A stretch of 64,000 nt of DNA from Candidatus Altimarinota bacterium (GTDB lineage: Bacteria; Patescibacteriota; Gracilibacteria; BD1-5; UBA6164): contig JACFNZ010000003.1 in assembly GCA_019454605.1 (NCBI GenBank), positions 1 through 64,000 on the forward strand. Direction: 5' to 3'. Within the stretch, counting starts at the first letter, position 1, and every line of letters begins with the position of its first letter. Both the position numbers and the translations under genes were made by a program. Below the pieces are notes generated by a model that was given only the letters and a program-made list of their open reading frames with translations, was not told the DNA's origin and did not search any database. Below, piece by piece: positions 44,819-55,088 of this stretch.

Positions 44819-45295
44819 CTAATCTAAAATATTTTTTACACGATCTGAAGTAACTAATTTTGTACCATTAAAATTACTCTTAATTAAATAAAGATTTTGA
44901 ATTAATGAAATAAAGATAAAAATTTTATCTTTTATTTTATCATAACTAGGATTATATAAATTAGGTCAATTATTATCAATTAAAAACCTTATTACTTTAT
45001 TTTTCCAAGCATAATAAACCTCTTTCTCAATACTTCAAGCTCTATGTGTTATATAATAAGAACTTTTTTCTATATCATCATTTTTAAATTTATTAATATC
45101 TAAATATACATCATCAAAAGTAGGTATAAATGCAATTATATTTAAAAAATCATCTAATTTCAAATAAATATCTAATTTTTTATTTAAAAATAACTCTTCA
45201 AAATACACTCTAGATCTACTCTCTAAATATTTTCTATCATCAATACTTAAACTATCTTTTAAATATACAACATCATTATTATTAGTTTTTTCCAT
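44819..45295 (-). CDS. hypothetical protein
   Basis: 158 residues, charged, mixed helix/strand, no signal or membrane segment. Includes YLESRSRVYFEELFLNKKLDIYLKLDDFLN and KLVTSDRVKNILD. Three in-frame TGA codons fall at plausible glycine positions. The start is MEKTNNNDVVYLKDSL. No family recognised. Confidence 0.6.
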
Positions 45296-45356
45296 AAAAA
45301 AATTTATTTTTAAATAAATAATAAATTATTAAAATGTATTATAGTAAAATTTGAAT

Positions 45357-46253
45357 TTATTTCAAAATTTGTTTAATAATTTTATCATTTTTTCTCCATT
45401 TTTCCATAACTTTGACTTTTAATGACAAAAAGATTTTCTTCTCAAAAATTTTTTCAAGTTCGAGTCTACTACTGCTTCATATTTTTGTTATTAAACTTCA
45501 AGCTTTTCATACAATTATATACTTTTGACTATCTGTTTCGGTATATATATAAGATTGAATTTTTAATAATTCATCACTTTCATCTATTTCTTCAACTTCT
45601 ACATAAATAGAGTGAGGAATTTCTTCTTTTGTATTTAAAAATACTTTTTCTCTAATTATTTCTGATATTCTAAAATAAATATTTTGATCTGTGTAATAAT
45701 CTTCTGGATAAAATAAATTTCAAATATTTAAATGATTTTTTACTTCTTTTATAAGTTCATTTAATCAAGTATTTTTTAGAGAAGATATTAAAAAAGTATT
45801 TTTTTTGTCATTTATTTCATTTTTTAAAGGTAAATCTATCTTTGAAAAAACCTTTAAAATAGGAGATTTTACAAATTTTAAAATATTTTCAATTTGTTTT
45901 TCTTCTTCTCAATAAGGTCTTGATGAATCAATAAAATGCAATACAACATCAGCTTCTTTTAATGAATTTATTGCTTCGTTATTTATTTTTTGATTAAAAC
46001 CCAACTCACTTTTATGTATTCACGGAGTATCAAAAAAAATGATTTGACTATCTACGTCGTTATAAATAGCCAAAACTCTTTTTCTTGTAGTTTGGGGAAT
46101 ATTTGAAGTAATTGAAACCTTTTGTCACAATAAAGTATTAACAAAAGTTGATTTTCAAGTATTTGGTCTTCAAATTATAGCCACATATCATACTTTTTTT
46201 AATACATTAAAATCAGTATTTGTTAAAATATCTTCTAGTTTTAGTTCTTTCAT
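45357..46253 (-). CDS. era: GTPase Era
   Basis: 298 residues. G1 is [16 protein letters not shown]3 is FFDTPGIHKS, G4 is FSKIDLP. The C-terminal KH domain includes YIIVGKAGSLITKIGSSSR and ends in a basic tail ([16 protein letters not shown]). Era binds the 3' end of 16S rRNA in 30S assembly. The ATG lies inside the end of the upstream zinc-ribbon gene (13-base overlap in another frame), so the two are translationally coupled. Confidence 0.94.
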
Positions 46254-46609
46254 AAAAAGTCAGTAACATTGATATTTTTTATTTTGAAAATATCTCTTAA
46301 TTCTAAAATCTCATTTTCTTTTATTTTTTCTTTATCTTCTTCTTTTTTAAAGTTTCACATAATTTTTTTAGCAATTTCATCTTTACTTAATCATTTTAAA
46401 TTCATAATATTTCACAAATTTAACTGATTTGCTTCAGCTTTTATAAAAGTATGTTTTTGACATTTTTGACATAAAATATCTAAATTTATACTATTTCAAG
46501 CAGCTCAAACAACTTCTATATTATTGTCTTTAACTCACTCTAAACACTCAGGGCATTTGAAATTTAAAACTAAAGAATCAAGTAAATTTTTCAATAATTG
46601 GTAGTTCAT
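46241..46609 (-). CDS. small zinc-ribbon protein
   Basis: 122 residues. Two CxxC pairs (KCPECLEG and LCQKCQKHTFIKAE) separated by about 27 residues predict a zinc ribbon; the rest is helical. Its end overlaps the era start. No named family recognised. Possibly a nucleic-acid-binding helper of ribosome assembly, inferred only from the pairing with era. Confidence 0.7.
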
Positions 46610-46662
46610 ATTTTTTAATTAAAAATTAATTTTTTCTAATATATTAAAATATTAACATAATT

Positions 46663-48276
46663 TTACAAAACATCCAAAAGTTTTTTTATTTTATAACTTG
46701 ACTTTTCAACTCAAAGTATAAAGATTAATTCAAAAGCTCAAGGTGAAAATTCTTCTCAAGATAAAGCAACTCTTACAGGCCATAATACTTGACCATTTTT
46801 TAAGTCATTTTTTTTAATTTCATCTATAAAAATATTTTTAATTTCATCTATACTTTCAAAGTCTTTTTTTGTATTTGTTAATATTTCTAAAGTTAAGTTT
46901 AATCCTGATTTAACTATATCAAGATTTTCAATTTTCATTTTTGGATTTATAAGTAATTTTTTAACATCTTCTGTTATTTTAAAATCATTATAAAAAAATG
47001 TTGTTAATTCTTTATATTCTTTTAGTGTTACAAGTCTTGTTTGTAGTTCTTTTAAGATTTTTTTGTTGTAATCTAAATCATTTTTTAAAAAAGTATTTTG
47101 ATAAAATTCTGTTTCATATTTCTCTAAATATTTTACTAAAGTGTCATATAAGTCAGAAAAATCCATATTTTTTATAATATTTGAATTTACCCACTTTAAT
47201 TTATCTAAATCAACCAAAGCTCATGCTTTTGGCATTTTCTCTAATTCAAAGTTATACTCTAAATAATTTTTATCTAAATTTGAAGCTCTCCAATCCTCAA
47301 ATCAAGCATTTATCATATTATATAAAAAATCTAAAATAGCTTTTGGCAAAAATCAATTTTCTAAATAATATTCTAAATTTGCCTCATCATCTTTTCTTTT
47401 TGATAATTTTCTTCTAGAATCTCAATCAAGTTTTACTAAAGGGGAAATATGTGCATATTTTGGACTATTCCAATTCATAGCATCAAATAATTGTAAATGA
47501 AGTGGTAATGATGGTAACCACTCATCTCATCTAATAACTAAAGTTGTTTGCATCAAATAATCATCAACCACATGTGCAAAATGATAAGTTGGTAACCCTC
47601 AAACTTTTTGAATCACTATATCTAAAAAATTTTCTGCAATAGAAACTCTTCATTTTATTTCATCAAAAATTTCTATTTTTTTAGTAAAGTTTCAAGGAGA
47701 TTTAAATCTAATTACAAATTCTTTTTTTGATTCAAGTGCTTTTTTAACATCATCAAAAGAAGCATTTCTCCAAGGTGAGTAATTATCATAAATTCAAGTT
47801 GGCAATTTTGAAGCTTCTTGAATACTTCTAATTTCATTAATTTCATCTTGAGTTAAAAAACAAGGATATGCTAAATCTTTTTTAATTAAATCTTTTATAA
47901 AAGTCTTATAAATTTCTTCTCTTTGGCTTTGTGTATAAGGTCAAAAATCTCAAACATCTTTTAAATTTTCTCAAATAGGTCATTCATCAAATCTAATTCA
48001 AAATATATTTAAAATATCAATATATTTTTTCATAGCTCACTTTATTTCTCTTTTTTGGTCTGTATCTTCTGATCTTAAAAATAAAATTCAATTATTTTTA
48101 TGTGCAAAAATTTCATCAACCATAGTTGTATACAAAGTTCAAATATGAAAAAATCAAGTTGGACTAGGAGCTATTCTTGTAACAACTTTATTTGGATCTC
48201 TTTTTTTTAGATCTCATAAAATATCATTTGGAGTTTTTGTAATTTCTTTAAATAATAAATCTTCTAAATTATTCAT
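46663..48276 (-). CDS. gltX: glutamyl-tRNA synthetase
   Basis: 537 residues, class I. APSPTGFFHIGTLY carries HIGH; DGDSRRKLSKRKDD carries KLSKR. The zinc-less middle domain and a C-terminal anticodon-binding domain follow. As there is no sign here of GlnRS, a non-discriminating enzyme working with GatCAB is possible. tRNA-Glu species CTC and TTC are both in the window. Confidence 0.93.
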
Positions 48277-48358
48277 CTTAAGTTTTTTAAAAGTAATATT
48301 TACTTTGATTATATATTTTTTTAAAAAAATACTAGTTTAATTATGAAAATTTTAAATT

Positions 48359-48388
48359 AAAAAATACTATTTTAAAATAGTATTTTTT
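48359..48388. terminator. bidirectional palindromic terminator
   Basis: Perfect 30-nt palindrome (AAAAAATACTATTTT and complement) just beyond the stop of the small helical protein gene. Confidence 0.75.
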
Positions 48389-48393
48389 AATAA

Positions 48394-48747
48394 TTATTTA
48401 TTAAATCATTTAGCAGTTCAAATTAAATCTTCTAAATCATCTGCAATTCATCAAAGTAAATCATCTGTCCCGTATGATAATTTATTATTTTCTCAAAAAT
48501 CTTCAATATCTTTTAATAAACTTTTTAAAATTTCAAGTGATTTTTGTTTCTTCAAATCTAAACTATCATCTCTTAATTTTCAATCTAAATCAACATATCT
48601 TTCTCAAATACTATGAGCTATTTCAAATAATTTTTCATAAAAATCTCAAGTTTTTTCATGAAACACTAAATCAGATGTTTTTGTATCAATATGAATTTCA
48701 AGCATTTCAAGATAAGCTTTTAAGGCTTTTAAGTATAAATTTTTCAT
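48394..48747 (-). CDS. small helical protein, possibly ferritin/Dps-like, under a Fur-like box
   Basis: 117 residues, four predicted helices. LEMLEIHIDTKTSDLVFHEKTGDFYEKLFEIAHSIGERYVDL loosely recalls the helix-loop-helix of Dps/ferritin (His, His-Glu, Asp-Glu pattern), but the ligand set is not convincing. Strong promoter TTGACT-16-TATACT upstream, with a perfect Fur-like palindrome over the transcription start. The operator supports an iron or oxidative-stress role more than the protein sequence does. No certain family. Confidence 0.6.
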
Positions 48748-48768
48748 AATTTTAAAAGTTAAATTTTA

Positions 48769-48789
48769 AAATGAGAATTATTCTCATTT
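48769..48789. promoter_or_regulatory. Fur/PerR-like operator 1
   Basis: Perfect 10-1-10 palindrome AAATGAGAAT-T-ATTCTCATTT. The core TGAGAAT-N-ATTCTCA differs from the Fur 7-1-7 consensus TGATAAT-N-ATTATCA at one position per arm. It begins right after the -10 box TATACT (48798-48793, minus strand; -35 TTGACT 48820-48815) and covers the start point. Confidence 0.7.
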
Positions 48790-48826
48790 AGAAGTATATG
48801 AAAATTTATATTTTAGTCAAGTATTT

Positions 48827-49297
48827 TTATACTATAACTTTATCCATAAATAAAACACCATTTATATGGTCTATTTCATGTTGAACTATTCTTGATTGAG
48901 TTTTAGTTAAATATAAAATATTTTCCTTTTTTTTATCATCAATAAAAGAGATTTTCACTTCTGTAAACCTCTCTACTTTTCATTTTTCTCAAGGCAAAGA
49001 AAGACATCATTCATTTTCTATTTCAGTTTCTGTTGAGTGAGAAAGTATTTTTGGATTAATCATCATGATTGTTTTATAGTTTTCATCTTCCCAATTTTTT
49101 AACAAAGAAACAACTATAAGTCTTTTATTGTGTCAAATTTGAGGTGCAGCTAATCAAACTCATCAATTTTTAGGATTTTTTATGTATTTAATCATTTCTT
49201 TTCAAAGCTTTATATAAGAATCTAATTCAGATTTTTTAATCTCTTCACTAACAGTTCTTAGTATTTCATTTTTCATTCAAGTTTCTATTTTTAACAT
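48827..49297 (-). CDS. def: peptide deformylase
   Basis: 156 residues. The three active-site motifs are GVGLAAPQ, EGCLS (metal-ligand Cys) and QHEIDH (metal-ligand His and catalytic Glu). Removes the formyl group from nascent Met; the natural metal is Fe2+. It has its own promoter, with a Fur-like box, inside the end of the HIT gene. Confidence 0.95.
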
Positions 49298-49304
49298 ATT
49301 TTTT

Positions 49305-49323
49305 TATAATGATAATAATTCTT
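49305..49323. promoter_or_regulatory. Fur-like operator 2, at the def promoter
   Basis: 19-mer matching the Fur consensus GATAATGATAATCATTATC at 15 of 19 positions (core TATAATGATAATAATT). It lies immediately downstream of a minus-strand -10 box TATAAT (49329-49324; -35 TTGAAT 49350-49345), the same placement as the other box 0.5 kb away. Confidence 0.6.
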
Positions 49324-49341
49324 ATTATAATAAATATTTCA

Positions 49342-49782
49342 TTAATTCAAAACTAATTTTTGATTAATAGGATATCATTGTAATTCAAGCATTTTTCTTA
49401 AAAATTTTCATTCAAGTTTTCATCATAAAAAATGCATATGCAAATGCTCTACACTTCTATTTAACAAAGTTTCTCTTGTAAAAGAAAAATAACTTTCTCA
49501 AGCAAAAAATTTTTCTACTTCTTTATATACTTCAGCTAATTCAGTTAAGTGATTAGAAGTTAAGTCTTTAGATAATACTATATGATCATAAGGAACAGCC
49601 ATTATATGCCTATGATCTCAAGAATATGATGATAAGTTATATAATAAATAAAAATATTTTCATTTCCAAATTATATGTCACTCTTGATCTTTAACTTTAC
49701 AAAAGGGACAATTATCTTTATCTAAAATTTCAACTCAATTCATCTTTTTATGGTATTCTTCTCTTGATATTGGTTTAAACAT
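49342..49782 (-). CDS. HIT-family nucleotide hydrolase/transferase
   Basis: 146 residues. The histidine triad HLHMHFLGG is at residues 117-125; CPFCKVKDQEGHIIGKGKYF is the N-terminal strand with a CxxC. MAVPYDHIVLSKDLT is also typical. Members hydrolyse Ap4A or AMP-lysine-type substrates. Confidence 0.88.
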
Positions 49783-49792
49783 TTTTTTTATT

Positions 49793-50872
49793 TTATCAAT
49801 TTATTTTAGATGCAGCTTCTAGTTTTGCTTGTTCATCAGCTAAGGCAAGTGCTTCAATTATATGTCATAATTTTCACATCATAATTTGTGGGATTCAAGA
49901 AAAACTTTGTCAAATTCTATGATCTGTAACTCTATCTTGAGGAAAATTATAAGTTCTTATTTTTTCTGATCTATCTCCTGATCAAACTTGAGATAATCTA
50001 TGCTCTCATAATTCTTTTGCTCTTTTTTCTTCTTCAACAGCATAAAGTTTTGCCCTAAGAATTTGATATGCTTTTTCTTTATTTTTATGTTGTGATCTTC
50101 ATTCTTGACAAAATACAGATATTCAAGTTGGTATATGTGTCATATGTATTGCTGAATCAGTTTTATTTACATGTTGTCAACCTGCTCATGATGCACGAGT
50201 AGCTTTAATTTCTAAATCTTCTTCTCTCATATCAACATCAACCTCATCAACCTCAGGCATAATAGCAACTGTAATAGTTGAAGTATGAACTCTTCATTTA
50301 CTTTCTGTTTCAGGGATTCTTTGAACTCTATGAACTCAAGATTCATATTTAAATTTTGAGTAAGCTCATTCTCATCTTACTTCAAAAATCATTTCTTTTA
50401 TTCATCCTGTTTCATTTATACTTTCTTCAGAAACTTCTGTTTTAAATCATTCATTTTCTGCAAATATCATATATGATTTTGCTAATTCAGCTGCAAATAA
50501 AGATGCTTCATCTCATCCAGCTGCTGCTCTAAGTTCAACTATAATATTTTTATCATCATCTTTATCTTTTGGTAAAAGTGATATTTTAATTTTTTCTTCT
50601 AATTCTAATATCATGCTTTCTGATTCATCTTTTTGCATTTTTGCAAGTTCTCTTAACTCCTCATCTTTTTCATTATAAAGCATCTCAGTAGCTTCATCTA
50701 ATGATTTATAAGCATTTTTATATTCTGTGTAAAGCTCTACACTTTCTTCAAGTTGCTTTTTTTTAAAAGATAATTCTTTTAATTTTTTTTGATCTTTAAA
50801 AATCTCTGGTTTTGAGAGTTCTTCTTGTAAATTATTATATTCTATTACTAAGTTATCTAAGTTAAATTTCAT
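49793..50872 (-). CDS. prfA: peptide chain release factor 1
   Basis: 359 residues. The GGQ motif is in [18 protein letters not shown]; the codon-recognition motif of RF1 (PxT) appears as PET in [18 protein letters not shown], where RF2 would have SPF. RF1 reads UAA and UAG, the only stops in this code. One glycine of its own GGQ is encoded by TGA. Part of a transcript with obgE upstream (4 bases). Confidence 0.95.
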
Positions 50873-50876
50873 ATTT

Positions 50877-52241
50877 TTATAAATTAAATTTTAATTTTTC
50901 AAGTAAAATTTCTTGTTCTCAAACAATGACTTTTGGAGAAAATCAACTATCATCACTTCACTCAAAGAAAAAACTATTATCAATATCTTCTTCTTTTAAA
51001 ATAGTTTTTAATTCTTTTTCTATTTTTTTAATAACTCAAAGTTTATCAAGCACATCATAAACTCTCATAGTAGCCTCACTATTTGAAAAATTAGTCATTC
51101 TAACTATTTGTTCAAGTCTTTTTCAAGAAGCTCTAAAAGAATAATCTCATAAATATTCTAAATTTATTTGTTTTGGATCTGAAACTTCTTTTAAATTAAT
51201 TATTTTTAAATCTTCTTTATTTATAAAATTAATTTCTTCGTTATCTGTATAAATACTTGTATAATTTGAAACTAGAAAATCTTTTAACTCTTCAAGTCAT
51301 TCTCAAGTAGCTGATGAAACAACAAAAACTTTTTTATCACTATATTTCTTTTTAAATTCTCAAACTATAAAATCTTTCATTTCTTTATCTAGTAAATCTC
51401 ATTTTGAAAAAACAACTATTTCTTCTTTTTTTAATATATTTTTTGAAAATTCTCATAATTCAAATCTAATATCTTCATAATCATTTATAGCTTTATCTAG
51501 TCTATACAAATCGATTAAATGCAATAAAACTTTTGTTCTTTCAATATGTTTTAAAAACTCTATTCAAAGTCATTTTCATTTTGAAGCACCTGGGATTAAT
51601 CAAGGCACATCTTCTAAAACTAGAGATTTTTGTTTATAATCTAAAACTCATAAATGAGGTATCAATGTAGTAAATGGATAATCTCAAATTTTTGGTTTAA
51701 CATTTGTAATTGATGCTATTAAACTTGATTTTCAAGCACTAGGAATTCATATAATTCAAATATCAGCAACTAGTTTTAACTCAAGCAATACTTCACGAGA
51801 TTCTCATATATCTCACATTTCAGCAAAAGTTGGAGCTTGTCTTGTTGAAGTAGTAAAATGAGCATTTCAAAAACCTCATCTTCATCACAAACAAAGTAAA
51901 AATTTTAAATTATTTGAAGATAAATCAACTATTATTTCTTTTGTATTTAAATCCCTTACTATAGTTCAAGTAGGCACATAAATAATTAAGTCTTCTCAAG
52001 AAGCTCATTGCATTAAATTAGTTCCTCATTTTTGTCAATCATTTGCTTTTAAAACTTTTTTATGACGAAAATCAGATAATGTATTTAAATTAACTATTGT
52101 TTGTAAATATACATTTCATCAAGCTCATCAGTTTCACCCCCAAGGTCATCATTTTGGTATGTATTTTTCTCTTCTCCAAGTAACAACTCAATCTCATCAC
52201 TTTCAAGCTTCTATTTTAATAGCAACTTCATCTATAAACAT
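50877..52241 (-). CDS. obgE: GTPase ObgE/CgtA
   Basis: 454 residues. The glycine-rich Obg domain (about 1-155) is full of TGA glycines; G1 is GIPSAGKSSLIASI, G3 is LEDVPGLIPGAS, G4 is FSKGDLLDKE. A C-terminal OCT domain (SGKRLEQIVRMTNFSNSEATMRV) is present. It acts in late 50S assembly. Leader gene of obgE-prfA. Confidence 0.95.
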
Positions 52242-52369
52242 TTTTTATGATTTTAATTAAATAAATTTTTTAAATTATATAAGCATAACTAAAAAAGTCT
52301 ACTTATAAAAAGGTAAATTTATAACAAAGTATATATAAAAAATGAATTTTACAAAATAAAATTAAAAAT

Positions 52370-52507
52370 ATGTTTGAGATATCTGAGGTTTCTTATGAAA
52401 AGATTTTGAGAAAGTTTAAGTTTAAAAGAGGAAGTTGAAAAAACAATAATTTAATGAATTATAAAATCCTCTCTTTTGAGAGGATTTTTAGTGTTTCTAA
52501 TATTTAG
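52370..52507 (+). CDS. small open frame, doubtful gene
   Basis: 45 codons. The first 22 (MFEISEVSYEKILRKFKFKR) look protein-like, the rest is read through the terminator hairpin at 52463-52488. It may be the 5' remnant of a lost gene. Low coding confidence. Confidence 0.2.
52463..52488. terminator. terminator hairpin
   Basis: 11-bp stem AAAATCCTCTC / GAGAGGATTTT, loop TTTT, followed by T and preceded by A residues. About 120 bases beyond the stop of the zeta-like kinase gene, which it could terminate. Confidence 0.7.
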
Positions 52508-52609
52508 ATTTGAGTGATTTTTTCACTGCAACTTTATAAAGAAAACGGGTGATAAAATTTTGGTTAAATAACTTTGATTGTTCTTTTATACTTCATTTTA
52601 ATCACATTT

Positions 52610-53437
52610 CTATGAGTCTTTTTGTTTGTTTTGTCATAATGTTTTTTTAAGAAATAAATATCATCTTAATAACGGGGAAATTAATTCTAATTTTTTTTTG
52701 AAATTTACTAAACCATTCTCTAAAATATGTTTATTTGTAAATTCACTTCAATTGTAACCAATATTATAAAAATTGCAAAATTTTGTTATGTTCTTAATTT
52801 CTTCATGTATATTATAATCTTTTTTTCAAAATAAATGTGAATCATTATTATCTTTTTCACATATATAAAGCTTTAAAGATTTGTTTTTGTTTGCCACTAT
52901 GTAAATATTTTCAATTGAATTATAAAAACATTCAATAAATTTATCAAGTGGAACATTTCTCTCTTCATTTAACTCTCTTAAATAAGTATAATAATAAGAA
53001 ATATAAGGATTTTGAAAAATAAAATATATTTCTATCCTTCTTTTCTTTTTAATACAGTTTTCTATATTTCTTTTTGCATGAACTAAACTTTTAAAAGTTC
53101 CATCAAGAATAAATTTTATCTCATTTTGAAAGCAATATTTTAAAACATGATTTACGACACTACTCATAGCACTTTGATACTTGTGAGCATTACTTCATTT
53201 ATATCCCTCAAAATAGCTTCTATAACTATCAATATCTACAAAAAAGAAGTCTAAGTTCTTTGGAAGTGATTTGATAAATTCAGTTTTTCCAGCTCATGGA
53301 GCTCAAGCTAAAAATATTACAGAAGTTTTATCATTATTTTTTATTTTAAATTTATCTCATCATTTTATAATTTGGTTAATTATGATTTCTGAAACTTGCA
53401 AGATTCAATTTTCTGTTGTTGGAAATTTAGTAGACAT
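52610..53437 (-). CDS. zeta-toxin-like P-loop kinase
   Basis: 275 residues. Walker A is AGAPGAGKTEF near residue 47; it is followed by FFVDIDSYRSYFEGYK (acidic-Tyr-Arg sequence as in zeta toxins) and FILDGTFKSLVHAKRNI (corresponding to the substrate-side EGT/DGT region). Zeta toxins phosphorylate UDP-GlcNAc or other nucleotide-sugar-like substrates and poison wall synthesis; some relatives are toxins in other systems. The last 60 residues are basic. The gene follows the S24 repressor gene by 16 bases. No epsilon-type antitoxin is visible; the repressor may play that part. Confidence 0.75.
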
Positions 53438-53453
53438 ATGAGAGTATTAAAAA

Positions 53454-54062
53454 CTAAATTTTTCATAAATTTTTTTCAAAAATACCTTGAATAATTAAAT
53501 TTTCTGTCACAATTATCGTTTTATTTGCTGGATTAGTAGACCTGGGAATAAGTTTTATGATTCAATTTTCTTTTCTAAATTCTTTTAAAGTTGCACTATC
53601 ATCTATTAAAGCAACAACAATATCTCAATTACTACAATCTGTATTATGTCTAATTAAAATAATATCTCAATCTTCAATTCCTATTTTATTCATACTATCT
53701 CAATTTGCTCTAAGTAAGAAATAATTATTATTTCCTTTTATCATATTTTCTGATATAGGGAAATAGGTTTCAATATTTTCTTGAGCTAAAATAGGTCATC
53801 AACAAGCAATATCTCAAATTAAAGGAATTAACTTTGTTTTTATATTTAAAATTCAATTTTCTTTAATGAGTTCGATTTTTCAGTCAATATTAATAAAAAG
53901 TTTTCAGTTTTCTTTTAATCTTTCAATTGATAATTGAACAGATCTTAAAGATTTTTCCATTCAAAGCATTCTAGATACCTTTCTTACAGATACTTTTTCA
54001 TTATTTGATATTAAATTTTTTAATGTTTCTAAAACTTGTAAATCTAAGTTATAAAGTCACAT
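53454..54062 (-). CDS. S24-family repressor (LexA/CI/UmuD type)
   Basis: 202 residues. The N-terminal 65 residues form a winged-helix or HTH segment (LDLQVLETLKNLISNNEKVSVRKVSRML). The C-terminal S24 domain has the self-cleavage site region LIGDIACGGPILAQ (Cys-Gly, as in UmuD), the catalytic serine GDSM and the lysine in DSATLKEFRK. Such repressors are cleaved after RecA activation on DNA damage. Co-transcribed with the zeta-like kinase; divergent from the Pycsar-like genes across a shared promoter region with a dyad. Inferred to repress one or both units. Confidence 0.88.
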
Positions 54063-54123
54063 ATTTTATAATTTTAATTTTTAATTGGAATCAGTTTATT
54101 TATAAAGATTAAAAAATCAAATT

Positions 54124-54201
54124 ATTTTATTCACTTTCAAAATATATTTAGTCAATTTATTCAATTTATTTTGACTTAGATAAAATTTTTCTTATTATAA
54201 A
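54124..54201. promoter_or_regulatory. divergent promoter region with shared dyad
   Basis: AGTCAA (54150-54155) and TTGACT (54171-54176) form an inverted repeat; each half is also a -35 box (TTGACT) facing outwards. -10-like boxes: TAAAAT on the minus strand (54129-54124) and TATAAA on the plus strand (54196-54201), with long spacers of 19-20. A direct repeat TCAATTTAT x2 lies between. A likely operator for the S24 repressor. Confidence 0.5.
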
Positions 54202-54260
54202 TATGAAATTTAAAGGTTATAGCCTTATAAAACTTTTTTAAAAATTAATTATTATTATAT

Positions 54261-55079
54261 ATGACACAAAGTTTATATTTAGATTCTGTAAATGGTATAG
54301 TAAATGATGCAAAAACTATATTTCAAAACCCCATTTCTATAACTGATAGAAATACTTTACCAGCAGATTGAAATTATAAAATGAATAGTTGGTATAAAAT
54401 AAAAGATATAGTATCTATTTTTGTAGACATAAGATGATCTACAAAACTGAGTGCTACACTTCATGAAAAATCTACAGCATCAATTTATGAATTATTTACA
54501 GGAACAGCAATAAAGATATTCCATGAAATGTGAGCAGAATATATTGATGTCAAATGAGATGGAGTTTTTGCATTATTTAGTGCAAATAAAATTTATACAG
54601 CTTTATCATCTGCTATAACTTTCAAAACATTTGCTCAGAGGACTTTTAAGGTGTTGATTGATAAAAAATTTGAGTGAAAAAATATTGATATTTGATTTCA
54701 TATGTGAATTGACCAAAAAACTGTTTTAGTTAAGCAAATTTGACTAAAAGATAGTGATAGAAGAGATAGAAGAAAAAATGAAGTTTGGGCTTGAAAACCT
54801 GTAAATATGTCAGCTAAATTAGCATCATTATCAAATGATTGAGAATTAATAGTTTCAGATAGATTTTTTAAAAATTTATGAAAAGAGGAGTTGATTTTAA
54901 AATCTTGTTGATGTTGTAATGAAAAAGAAACAGGGGAAAAAGTAGATTTATGGGAAGAGGTAGACTTATCACAAAATGATAAATTTGATTTTGATAAAGC
55001 ATATATGTTAAAAAGTATGTGGTGTTCTACACATTGAAAAGAATGGTGTCAAAAAATAATTCAATTAGATAATAAGTAA
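54261..55079 (+). CDS. class III nucleotide cyclase, Pycsar PycC-like
   Basis: 272 residues. Cyclase homology domain at about 40-215: first metal Asp in IFVDIRGSTKLS, second in DVKGDGVFALF, and the later nucleotide-binding segment NEVWAGKPVNMSAKLASL. The C-terminal tail has a cysteine cluster (SCGCCNEKE, then MWCSTHGKEWC) that could bind zinc. In Pycsar systems this type of cyclase makes cCMP or cUMP on phage infection and activates the adjacent effector; base specificity cannot be read by eye. The next gene, 9 bases away, is a match for the membrane effector. Both glycines next to the metal-binding Asp residues are partly TGA. Confidence 0.85.
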
Positions 55080-55088
55080 AATCAAACT

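Larger units (their letters stand above)
52242..52609. other. 368-bp intergenic region at the left edge of the defence island
   Basis: Holds a small plus-strand reading frame (52370-52507) and a GC-containing terminator hairpin (52463-52488). Apart from these only AT-rich sequence is seen. It marks the switch from housekeeping genes to accessory genes. Confidence 0.5.

Noticed and set aside
45357-45425. An apparent frameshift near the 3' end of era.
   Set aside because: On recounting the T/A runs the frame is continuous; the gene reads through to 45357 with a normal KH domain and basic tail.
48394-48747. Firm assignment of the small helical protein as Dps or ferritin.
   Set aside because: The spacing of possible iron ligands does not match either family clearly; only the Fur-like operator supports the idea.
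52370-52507. Small plus-strand frame as a real antitoxin gene for the zeta-like kinase.
   Set aside because: It runs through a terminator hairpin, is on the opposite strand and has no family match. Listed with low confidence only.
53454-54062. The S24 protein as the genome's LexA.
   Set aside because: It lies in an accessory island with a toxin-like gene and no SOS genes; the Cys-Gly cleavage site is more like UmuD or phage repressors. A LexA role is not excluded but is not supported here.
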